Below, in pieces: positions 16,111 to 22,883 of a stretch of 22,943 nt of DNA; the stretch's first letter is position 1, and every line of letters starts with the position of its first letter. The notes under the pieces were generated by a model. The model worked only from the letters and a program-made list of their open reading frames with translations. It was not told where the DNA came from and ran no database searches. The DNA comes from DATLEX01 sp035525015 (GTDB lineage Bacteria; Acidobacteriota; Thermoanaerobaculia; Gp7-AA8): NCBI GenBank assembly GCA_035525015.1, contig DATLFC010000279.1, positions 1 through 22,943 on the forward strand. The letters are read 5' to 3'. The position numbers and the translations under genes are program-made.

Positions 16111-18789
16111 TTAGTAGGCGATTCTTCGGGAGGGGGGGCTTACGCTGATCTTCTCGATCCGGACGCGGGCGTCGACGACTACGGCTCCCGTCTCGAGCGC
16201 CTTCAAGGGGTTGACGTCGAGCTCGCGGATCTCGGGGCAGACTTCGAGGAGCGCGGAGAGGCGGAGCAGCACATCGCGCACGGCGGCGATGTCGCTCGGC
16301 TTCGAGCCGCGGAATCCCTTCAGGAGCTTCGAGACGCGGATCTCGCGCAGCATGTCGTCGGCATCGTTGTCGGTCATGGGATGGATGCGGAACGCGACAT
16401 CGGCGAGCAGCTCGACGAGCGTCCCGCCGGCGCCGAGGACGAGGACGTGCCCGAAGTTCGGATCTTCGGTGGCGCCGGCCATGATCTCGACACCGCCCGG
16501 CACCATCTGCTGGATGATGGCGCTGGTCATCGTTCCGGCGAGGCGTGTGCTCATCTCGAGATAGGCGTCGCGGACCTGGCGCTCGTCCAGCAGTCCGAGC
16601 TTGACCGCACCCGCTTCCGACTTGTGCAGCAGTTCCGGCCCCTGCGCCTTCAACACCACGGGGAGCCCCATGCGCAGGGCCGCCTGCACGGCCTCGTCGA
16701 CGGTGGTCACGCGCTCCACGCGGGCGACGGCGATCTGCGCGGCCGAGAACAAGGCGTTGACGTCGAATGCATCGAGCCATCCGCCGCCGGAAGCGAGCTG
16801 CTTCTCCACGATGGCCCGCATGGCCACGCGATCGAAGTCGGAGAACCTGACCACCGTGCCCGCGGGGCGGCGGCGCCACTCGCCGTAACTCGTCGCGCGG
16901 GCGAGTGCCGTGACCGCGCGCTCCGGAAACAGGTACGACGGAACCGGCGAGAGCGTGGACGGTGCCCCGCGCGCGCTCATGAATGTCGCGATGAGCGTCT
17001 TTCCCTTCGCGATCGTCGCGGACTGACGGATCACCGCGGCCACCCCTTCCGCGTCGGTGGCGAGGACGGGAATGTAGATGATCATCACCGCGTCGACACC
17101 CGGGTCGGCGAGAACGAGCTCGATGGCGCGCGCGTACTGCTCGGGCGAAGCGCTGGCAATCATGTCGATCGGATTGCCGACGCTGGCGGTGGGCGGAAGC
17201 ATGGCGCGCAGCGCCGCCGTCGTCTCCGCCGTGAGTGGCGCCAGCTCGAGGCCGCTCGACTCGCAGGCGTCCGCCGCCAGAATGCCCGGACCGCCGGCGT
17301 TCGTGACGATGGCCACGCGACGTCCGGCAGGCACCGGCTGATTGGCGAGCAGCGCTGCCACGTCGAACAGCTCCTCGAGGGTCTCGGTACGGATGACGCC
17401 CGCCTGCCGGAAGAGGTTCGTCACGATGGCGTCGCTCGTCGCCAGCGCTCCCGTGTGCGACGACGCGGCGCGCGCCCCCGCCGCCGAACGTCCCGCCTTG
17501 ACGGCGACGATCGGCTTCTTCCGCCCGACGCGCCGCGCGATCTCGCCGAACTTCCGCGGGTTTCCGAAGCTCTCCATGTACAGCAGCATGACATCGGTCT
17601 TCGGATCCTCGGCCCAGTACTGGATCAGATCGTTGCCGGAGACGTCGGCTTTGTTGCCGACGGAGATGAACGTGGAGAAACCGATGTTGAGGTTGCGCGC
17701 GTAATCGAGGATGGCCAGACCGAGAGCGCCGCTCTGGCTCGACATGGCCACGTTACCGCGGGGAGGAAAGATCGACGAGAACGTCGCGTGCATGTTCACG
17801 GCCGGATCGCTGTTGATCACGCCCATGCAGTTCGGTCCGACCATCCGCATCCCGGCGGCGCGCGCTTTCTCGAGCAGGCGCCGCTCGGCGGCTCGCCCCT
17901 CCTCCCCCGTCTCACCGAAGCCGGCCGTGATGACCACGGCCGCCTTCACGCCTTTCGTCACGCAGTCGTCGATCACTGCCTCGACGTGCGCGGCCGGCAC
18001 CGCGATCACGGCGAGGTCGACCGGCTGATCGATCGCGGCCACAGAAGGGAACGACTGGATGCCGTCGATCTCGCCCGCATTCGGATTGACGGCGAACAGC
18101 GACCCGGTGAATCCGGTGCTGCGGAGGTTGTGGAGGATCTCGCTTCCCAGCTGTCCGCGCCGGCGGCTGGCCCCGACCACCACGATCGACCGCGGCTCGA
18201 AAATCGAGCGCATCGAGGCCCAGGCAGCCATGCGCGACCGCTCCGCCGCGCGGTCCTTGTGGTGCTCGGTGGACGCGATGGCAAAGGAGACATGGACCGT
18301 TCCTTCGGCCGAGCGGCTCCGCACATCGAAGCCCGAGGCGAGAAACACGTCGAGCATCTTGTGGTTCTCCGGCAGAACCTCGGCACGGAACTCCTCGATG
18401 CCGAGAGTCCGGCCGATGTCGGCGAGCTTCTGCAGCAGGTGCGTCCCGATCCCGAAGCCGTGGAAACGGTCCGCGATGGCGAACGCCACCTCCGCACACG
18501 ACGTACCACGCACCGAGCGGTAGAAGTGGGCGATGCCCGCGATGCTGCCGCCGAGCTCGCCGACGACGCCGAAATCGTCCGCGTAGTCGACCACGGCCGG
18601 TGAATCGCGCAGCGCCGCTTCGGGCGAGCGCGTATCGAAGAAGCGCATGTAGAGGCTGTCCGGCGACAGGCCGCGATAGAACGCCAGCAGCGCATCGCTG
18701 TCTTCCGGCCGCACCGGGCGGATGCGCAGCGTGCGGCCGCTGCGCAGCACCACGTCGGATTCGAACTGGGAAGGGTACGCCGTGGTCAT
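16111..18789 (-). CDS. GNAT acetyltransferase fused to ADP-forming acyl-CoA synthetase-like protein (Pat-type)
   Basis: This 892-aa protein has four parts: an N-terminal GNAT domain (about residues 18-175, RIRPVRPEDSDAL, then AIADRFHGFGIGTHLL as the acetyl-CoA loop), a CoA-binding Rossmann domain (about 200-295, IVVVGASRRRGQLG), a succinyl-CoA-ligase-like domain (about 300-600, MVGPNCMGVINS, MSSQSGALG) and an ATP-grasp domain (about 660-880). Pat-type lysine acetyltransferases that silence acetyl-CoA synthetase have the same parts, mostly in the reverse order. The phospho-histidine position of ADP-forming synthetases is intact, His445 in SSHTGALA, so energy-conserving acyl-CoA hydrolysis is possible besides protein acetylation. 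Start: ATG 18789, or a GTG at 18798 that overlaps the upstream stop. Confidence 0.92.
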   Translation of the reverse strand: MTTAYPSQFESDVVLRSGRTLRIRPVRPEDSDALLAFYRGLSPDSLYMRFFDTRSPEAALRDSPAVVDYADDFGVVGELGGSIAGIAHFYRSVRGTSCAEVAFAIADRFHGFGIGTHLLQKLADIGRTLGIEEFRAEVLPENHKMLDVFLASGFDVRSRSAEGTVHVSFAIASTEHHKDRAAERSRMAAWASMRSIFEPRSIVVVGASRRRGQLGSEILHNLRSTGFTGSLFAVNPNAGEIDGIQSFPSVAAIDQPVDLAVIAVPAAHVEAVIDDCVTKGVKAAVVITAGFGETGEEGRAAERRLLEKARAAGMRMVGPNCMGVINSDPAVNMHATFSSIFPPRGNVAMSSQSGALGLAILDYARNLNIGFSTFISVGNKADVSGNDLIQYWAEDPKTDVMLLYMESFGNPRKFGEIARRVGRKKPIVAVKAGRSAAGARAASSHTGALATSDAIVTNLFRQAGVIRTETLEELFDVAALLANQPVPAGRRVAIVTNAGGPGILAADACESSGLELAPLTAETTAALRAMLPPTASVGNPIDMIASASPEQYARAIELVLADPGVDAVMIIYIPVLATDAEGVAAVIRQSATIAKGKTLIATFMSARGAPSTLSPVPSYLFPERAVTALARATSYGEWRRRPAGTVVRFSDFDRVAMRAIVEKQLASGGGWLDAFDVNALFSAAQIAVARVERVTTVDEAVQAALRMGLPVVLKAQGPELLHKSEAGAVKLGLLDERQVRDAYLEMSTRLAGTMTSAIIQQMVPGGVEIMAGATEDPNFGHVLVLGAGGTLVELLADVAFRIHPMTDNDADDMLREIRVSKLLKGFRGSKPSDIAAVRDVLLRLSALLEVCPEIRELDVNPLKALETGAVVVDARVRIEKISVSPPSRRIAY

Positions 18790-18797
18790 CGAGGCCA

Positions 18798-19184
18798 CTA
18801 GCTAATCACGATCTCCTGTCCCGTGAGCTGTTGGAAGAAGAGGGCCAGCTTTTCGTTCGTGAAATCGTCCCATCCGCGGCAGGTGTCGTGGACCCTCGCC
18901 TGAACGTCGCAGGCGATGGGAAGGTCCCGGACGTCCTGCTGCGCGAGCTGCCAGTCGTTGGCGATCCGCTCCAGGTCAGCGCGGCTCATGGCGGGGTTCT
19001 TGGCTACGATCCAGTCGTACTTTTCCCTCAGCTCGGCGTCGCTGAACTGGCGGAAGCCGCCGCAGAAAACGCCCCGCTCCGCGGCGACTTTGCAGACCGA
19101 GTTCTCGATGTCGGTGAGCTCGGTCAGCTCACGCCGCAGCCGGGCGATCGCCTCATCCCTGCTGATCTGAAGAGTACGGGCCAT
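18798..19184 (-). CDS. Hypothetical 128-aa protein with twin CX9C cysteine pairs
   Basis: I do not recognise the family. The start at 19184 is fixed by a strong GGAGGAGG site 6-10 bases upstream; the frame is open further upstream but that part is unlikely to be translated. No signal peptide or membrane helix is present, and the protein looks largely helical (LQISRDEAIARLRRELTEL, then LREKYDWIVAK and DLERIANDWQLAQQDV). Its four cysteines form two pairs with the same spacing: Cys31-X9-Cys41 and Cys92-X9-Cys102. They could bind metal or be redox-active. It is just upstream of the acyl-CoA synthetase gene, and its stop overlaps that gene's alternative GTG, so co-transcription is likely. A CRP-type palindrome lies 73 bp upstream of the start. 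Confidence 0.82.
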   Translation of the reverse strand: MARTLQISRDEAIARLRRELTELTDIENSVCKVAAERGVFCGGFRQFSDAELREKYDWIVAKNPAMSRADLERIANDWQLAQQDVRDLPIACDVQARVHDTCRGWDDFTNEKLALFFQQLTGQEIVIS

Positions 19185-19225
19185 GGTGCACCTCCTCCAT
19201 GGCTCGATGATGGAGCCGCCCCCCC

Positions 19226-19250
19226 TGTGACAGCGGTACCCCTGCTCACA
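19226..19250. promoter_or_regulatory. Interrupted dyad TGTGA-N15-TCACA
   Basis: TGTGA (19226-19230) and TCACA (19246-19250) flank a 15-base segment with a central GGTACC palindrome. The half-sites match the CRP-type arms at 19257-19272, seven bases away. The long spacer is not normal for one CRP-family dimer, so this could be two half-sites of a cooperative array or chance. Confidence 0.3.
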
Positions 19251-19254
19251 AGGG

Positions 19255-19275
19255 GATGTGAGGTCCGTCACACGG
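19255..19275. promoter_or_regulatory. CRP-type operator, copy A of a shared motif
   Basis: TGTGA-GGTCCG-TCACA (19257-19272) is a perfect CRP-family palindrome with the standard six-base spacer. It lies 73 bp upstream of the twin-CX9C gene on the minus strand. With flanks it matches 19 of 21 positions of the site at 19813-19833 (reverse complement), which is far above chance and indicates one regulator. Confidence 0.65.
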
Positions 19276-19315
19276 AGCTGTCACGCCGAGAAGTGGCGCC
19301 AGCGCCAGGCCGCGC

Positions 19316-19747
19316 TCACCGCATGGACGACCTCGTCCGAGGACTACCGCGAGCGCCTGCGGCGCCGAACTCGCGGTTCGTCATGCGCCGGCCGAGATCG
19401 GACTGCGCCAGGATGCCGACCAGGAGTCCGTCGCCCCGGATCACCGGCAGGTGATGGATGGCGTTCTCCTCCATGATGGCGATGGCATCGCCCACCGGTT
19501 CCTCGGCGCCGATGGTGATGACCGGGGTCGACATGCACGAGGCCGCGGGAACGATGCCGGCGTCATCGCGGATGGCCACCGCCCGGCAGGCGATGTCGCG
19601 ATCGGTGACGATGCCGACCAGGCGGCCGGAGCTCGTGATCGGGATGGCGGCGCAGTCGTGGTCGCTCATCAGCTGGGCGACGAGGCGCAACGGCGTCGTC
19701 GGCTCGCACGCGGCAGGAGCGGGAGTCATCACATCGCGCACCTTCAT
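19316..19747 (-). CDS. Two-CBS-domain protein
   Basis: This 143-aa protein is made of two CBS domains (about residues 7-60 and 69-125). The first starts KVRDVMTPAPAACEPTTPL and contains the typical IPITSSGRLVGIVTDRDIACR sequence in two short parts; the second contains VGDAIAIMEENAIHHLPVI and LVGILAQSDLGRRM. CBS pairs bind adenosine nucleotides such as AMP or ATP and act as energy sensors. Small stand-alone pairs of this type are common in low-oxygen regulons, for example Hrp1 of mycobacteria. The start at 19747 follows GAGGAGAAACAAT, a good Shine-Dalgarno sequence, and MKVRDVM is the normal family start; a longer frame upstream is not used. A CRP-like site lies about 70 bp upstream. Confidence 0.93.
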   Translation of the reverse strand: MKVRDVMTPAPAACEPTTPLRLVAQLMSDHDCAAIPITSSGRLVGIVTDRDIACRAVAIRDDAGIVPAASCMSTPVITIGAEEPVGDAIAIMEENAIHHLPVIRGDGLLVGILAQSDLGRRMTNREFGAAGARGSPRTRSSMR

Positions 19748-19812
19748 ATTGTTTCTCCTCGATTGCACACTACGGCCCGATCGCATCCGAAGCGTTGACG
19801 CGTGCAGCGCTG

Positions 19813-19833
19813 CCGTGTGACGGACGACACATC
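19813..19833. promoter_or_regulatory. CRP-type operator, copy B, between divergent CBS and hypC genes
   Basis: TGTGA-CGGACG-ACACA (19816-19831) differs from the perfect CRP-type dyad by one base. Read on the minus strand it shares GATGTG and GTCCGTCACACGG with copy A. It lies midway between the divergent starts at 19747 and 19902, 66-71 bp from each, so one bound regulator could control both directions. Confidence 0.6.
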
Positions 19834-19901
19834 GCGCCGTGCGTCGAGTCATCCGGCCCGCCACGCCGCGGGACATACGCTGCATGGCACGGAGGTGTCC
19901 C

Positions 19902-20177
19902 ATGTGTCTCGGCGTGCCCGGTCAGATTCTCGAGATCAGCGGTGAGATTGCCACGGTCGACTTCTGGGGGACGCGCCGCCATGTGCGGCTCGACGAGCTC
20001 CAGGAGCCGGTGACGGCGGGTGACTACATCATCGACCACGCCGGGTCGGCGGTGCGCGTCATCCCGGTCGAAGAGGTGGCCGACACGCTCGCGCTCTACG
20101 AGGTCGTGCTGACCGAAGCCGGCGAAGATCCGATCGCCCGGGACATCGCCGAGTTGGAAGAGCTGGCCCTGGTCTGA
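19902..20177 (+). CDS. hypC: HypC/HybG-family hydrogenase maturation chaperone
   Basis: HypC helps assemble the Fe(CN)2CO centre of [NiFe] hydrogenases by carrying the iron group with HypD. The 91-aa product begins MCLGVPGQ, the family signature in which Cys2 becomes the iron-binding N-terminus after Met removal. It has the OB-fold-like core (EIATVDFWGTRRHVRLDEL, then VTAGDYIIDHAGSAVRVI) and a helical tail. The start at 19902 is fixed by GGAGGTG and by the Cys2 requirement; a longer open frame upstream is not used. No other hyp gene or hydrogenase subunit is seen in the window, so it may serve enzymes encoded elsewhere or have a different carrier role. Two bases separate its stop from the next ATG. 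Confidence 0.93.
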   Translation: MCLGVPGQILEISGEIATVDFWGTRRHVRLDELQEPVTAGDYIIDHAGSAVRVIPVEEVADTLALYEVVLTEAGEDPIARDIAELEELALV

Positions 20178-20179
20178 CC

Positions 20180-20915
20180 ATGCGGCCCGACTCCTCGCCG
20201 CTGCGAATCGCCCTCCTCGCCGCCGATTCCACGGCGGGCCTGGAGGCGCTCGCCGGCGATCCGCGGCGGGGCGTGCTGTACGAGATCGCCGCCGTGATCG
20301 ACGGCGGCGAGCGTCCGCGAAACCTCCGCGCGCGCGAGGAGCTCGATAGCCAGCTTTGCCGCGGTGCTTCGGAAAGCGAAGGCCGACTGGATCGTTCTGG
20401 CCGGATATCCCTGGATCATCACCGCGCCGCTGCTTCAGGCTTTCCCCGGCCGCATCCTCGCGCTGCACGATGCCGATCTCACGCTTCGCGACGACGACGG
20501 CGCCCGGCGCTACAAGGGCCTCCATGCCGTGAGCGACGCGCTGCTCGGCGGCGAGCAGGAAACGCGCTCCTCGGCTTTCGTGGTCACTGAAGACGTGGGC
20601 GAAGGCCCGCTGTTCCTCCTCAGCGGCGCGTATCGCGTAGCGCCGCTGGCCGAGGACGCCCGGCGCTGGGGAGCTGCCGATCTCCTCACCGCGTATGCGG
20701 CGCTGCATCGGCAGTGGATGGTTCGCGGTGCCTGGGGGCCGATGCTCCTCCGCATCGTCGAGCTGCTCGCAGCGGGCGACATCCGCATCGTCGGCAGCGT
20801 CGCCTGGATCGACGGTGTACCCGGACCGTGCCGCATGGGCGAGGCGCCTTCCATCTGCCACGATCGCAACATCGACGGCATCCCGCTGTCGTGTCCGTTC
20901 ATTTCGTCTCAGTGA
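20180..20915 (+). pseudogene. Formyltransferase-like gene broken by a one-base frameshift
   Basis: Two overlapping frames together give one formyltransferase-like protein of about 244 residues. The first (from ATG 20180) encodes a Rossmann start SPLRIALLAADSTAGLEAL and EIAAVIDGG; the second, ending at 20915, continues KADWIVLAGYPWIITAPLL, RILALHDADL, KGLHAVSDALL and EGPLFLLSG. Dropping one C in the run at 20349-20352 restores a natural join (REELDSSFAAVLRKA). The fold matches PurN-type formyltransferases, but the catalytic Asn of NIH is Ala, and the later catalytic Asp appears to be Gly, with only His kept. It may be a non-catalytic relative. A sequencing error, true decay or programmed frameshift are all possible. 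It follows hypC by two bases. Confidence 0.65.
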
Positions 20916-20934
20916 TGTAGCGTTCGTCACCGGG
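20914..20934. promoter_or_regulatory. CRP-like motif, copy C, upstream of the radical SAM gene
   Basis: GATGT, GT, CGTCAC and the terminal GG of copies A and B are all kept here at the same spacing (15-16 of 21 positions). The left half-site is TGTAG instead of TGTGA, so it is weaker as a CRP palindrome. It lies 52 bp upstream of ATG 20987. Confidence 0.45.
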
Positions 20935-20962
20935 TTCTGTGAGCAGAGTCATCGGAGCGCAC

Positions 20963-20981
20963 CATGGCGTGTGATGCCATG
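20963..20981 (+). other. Hairpin CATGGC-N7-GCCATG just before the radical SAM start
   Basis: Perfect six-base arms (20963-20968 and 20976-20981) flank GTGTGAT, and the right arm ends five bases before the ATG at 20987. The gene has no visible Shine-Dalgarno sequence, so the hairpin occupies the ribosome-binding region and could reduce or gate translation. It could equally be chance. Confidence 0.3.
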
Positions 20982-20986
20982 CTGGT

Positions 20987-21838
20987 ATGCAACAACAACC
21001 GATGACTTCTCTGCCGCGGCCGGCCATCGTGATGTGGGAGGTGACGCGTGCCTGCAAGCTCTCCTGCGCCCACTGCGTCGTGGGTCCGCAGGAGCAGCGA
21101 AGCGCCGCGGAGCTCTCGACGTACGAGGCGTACAAGACGATCGACCAGATCGTCGCGCTGAGACCTCAGGAGCTGATCATGACGGGCGGAGATCCGCTCG
21201 AGCGCAGCGACCTCTACCAGCTCATCGACTACGCCGTCCGCCGCGGTGCGAACCCGACGCTCACCCTCAGCCCGACGCCGCTGCTGACCGGCAGTGTCAT
21301 GGGGAAGCTGCGCCATCACGGGCTGACGCGCATCGCCATCGCCATCGACGCAGCGTCGCCGGCCCCCCATGACGCCCTCCGCGGTCTGTTCGGCCAGTTC
21401 GCGGCCATGCTGACGGCGGTGCGCTGGGCCCGGACGGCCGAACTGGAGATCGAGGCGAACACGCTCGTCACCACGGCGAACCTCAACGATCTTCCAGCCA
21501 TGGCCAGGCTCCTCACGTCCCTCGGCATTCAGCGCTGGAACGTTTACTTCCCGGTCCCGCTCCGCGGAGCGAAGAGCGTCGCGTCGCTGAAGCCGGAAGA
21601 GGTGGAGAGGGCGTTTGAACAACTGCTGAAAATCGGCGGCGAGGTTGCGTTCGGTATCCGGACGTTCGAAGCTCCGATGCTGGAGGACGACATCGTCTTC
21701 ATCTCGCACTCCGGCGAGGTAGCCTCGAGTCCTTTCGCTGGGGTGAGAGCGGGCAACGTGCGCTACCAGCCGCTGTCGGCGATCTACAGCTCCGCCGATC
21801 TGTTTGCGTCCAACCGCCGCGACATTTCACGGCACTGA
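20987..21838 (+). CDS. Radical SAM protein lacking the C-terminal SPASM region
   Basis: This 283-aa protein has the radical SAM [4Fe-4S] motif Cys23-KLS-Cys27-AH-Cys30, the GGDPLER glycine motif and a TIM-barrel-like run (LTRIAIAIDAASP, then IEANTLVTTANL, WNVYFPVPL). The end contains FISHSGEVASSPF and AGNVRYQPLSAIY, a segment that in related proteins (heme-modification or TIGR04053-like SPASM proteins) precedes a cysteine-rich cluster-binding tail. Here the protein stops at SNRRDISRH with no such cysteines, so the auxiliary cluster is lost or never present. The start could be Met1 (20987) or Met6 (21002); neither has a good ribosome site. The nitroreductase gene follows after 13 bases. The substrate is unknown. 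Confidence 0.85.
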   Translation: MQQQPMTSLPRPAIVMWEVTRACKLSCAHCVVGPQEQRSAAELSTYEAYKTIDQIVALRPQELIMTGGDPLERSDLYQLIDYAVRRGANPTLTLSPTPLLTGSVMGKLRHHGLTRIAIAIDAASPAPHDALRGLFGQFAAMLTAVRWARTAELEIEANTLVTTANLNDLPAMARLLTSLGIQRWNVYFPVPLRGAKSVASLKPEEVERAFEQLLKIGGEVAFGIRTFEAPMLEDDIVFISHSGEVASSPFAGVRAGNVRYQPLSAIYSSADLFASNRRDISRH

Positions 21839-21851
21839 GCGAGGTTTTGTC

Positions 21852-22883
21852 ATGGATTCCTTCCACCCGCGCATCACGCCCTGGCAGATCGACGAGGCCG
21901 ACTTCTACGAGATCGAGCAGCGCGAGGAACAGTTGCGTTTTCTGCTCCAGTACGCGGTTCTGGCGCCGTCCGGCCATAACTCCCAGCCGTGGACCTTCCG
22001 GATCACCTCGGAGGGGGTGGAAGTCTTCGCCGATTTCGAGCGCCGGCTTCCCGCCGCCGATCCTCAGGACCGCGAGCTGCTGATGAGCATCGGCGCCGCG
22101 ATCGCGAATCTCCGGATCGCCGCCGCTCACTTCGGGTTCGAGACCACGGCGCTCTACCAGCCGGGACGCGAAGAGAGTCTGCCGATCGCACTGGTGGCGA
22201 TCCGCGAGACCTGCGCTCCCGACCCGGCGCTCTCGCGGCTCTTCCCTGCCATCACCCGGCGGCATACGAACCGGCAGGCCTTCCAGGACCGGGCCATCGA
22301 CGAGACGGCCCTCTCGAGTGTCTGCGACTTCATCGACGAGAACGCCGCATGGCTTGCGTTCGTCGTGCCGCACGATCGCGGCTCGGTGGCCGGCCTGATC
22401 GACAAGGCCGACCGCATCCTCATGAGCCGCGACGCCTACCGGCACGAGCTCGCCGACTGGATGCGCCCGAATGAGAGCTCCGCCACCGACGGAATGTGCG
22501 GCGACGGCTTCGGAATCCCCGGCCCGCTCTCCGCCCTTGCACCATGGATGATCCGCCGCCTCGAGGCGTCCGATGTCCACGCCCGCCACGACCGCAGCCT
22601 CGCCGAGAACGCGGCCGGACTCATCGTGGTCTCGGCCGACGACGATCAGACGGCGCTGCTGCAGGCCGGCGAGATTCTCGAACGGCTGCTGCTGCACCTG
22701 ACCAGCGTCGGGCTCCACTACTCGTTCCTCAACCAGCCCATCGAGGTGGACGAGCTGCGCAGGGAGCTGTCGCAGATGGTGCGCTCCGCGAAGCCGCCGC
22801 AGCTGCTGCTCCGCATCGGCTACGCGAGGCCGGTGGCGAAGGCAATGCCGCGCCGCCCGCTCGAGACCGTCCTCGTCAAGTAG
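21852..22883 (+). CDS. Acg-family nitroreductase-like FMN protein
   Basis: This 343-aa protein has the nitroreductase fold in the double-length form seen in the Acg family, where two half-domains resemble an intramolecular dimer. Family signatures are LAPSGHNSQPWTF (residues 37-49), RELLMSIGAAIANLRIAAAHFG, RRHTNRQAF, and the C-terminal LQAGEILERLLLHLTSVGLHYSFLNQPIE region. Members often keep an FMN site but have a lid that blocks normal substrates, and the mycobacterial relative is hypoxia-induced; whether this one is a storage/sequestration protein or an active reductase is open. The start at 21852 follows GAGG seven bases upstream. It is 13 bases after the radical SAM gene. Its 3' end overlaps a convergent gene by eight bases. 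Confidence 0.9.
   Translation: MDSFHPRITPWQIDEADFYEIEQREEQLRFLLQYAVLAPSGHNSQPWTFRITSEGVEVFADFERRLPAADPQDRELLMSIGAAIANLRIAAAHFGFETTALYQPGREESLPIALVAIRETCAPDPALSRLFPAITRRHTNRQAFQDRAIDETALSSVCDFIDENAAWLAFVVPHDRGSVAGLIDKADRILMSRDAYRHELADWMRPNESSATDGMCGDGFGIPGPLSALAPWMIRRLEASDVHARHDRSLAENAAGLIVVSADDDQTALLQAGEILERLLLHLTSVGLHYSFLNQPIEVDELRRELSQMVRSAKPPQLLLRIGYARPVAKAMPRRPLETVLVK

Noticed and set aside
15440..16879. A 479-codon minus-strand frame over the methyltransferase
   Set aside because: It overlaps two recognised genes and changes composition sharply between their regions, as expected of a shadow.
15676..18603. A 975-codon plus-strand open frame opposite the acyl-CoA synthetase fusion
   Set aside because: Antisense shadow of an unmistakable four-domain protein; its N-terminal part also overlaps the methyltransferase gene in another frame.
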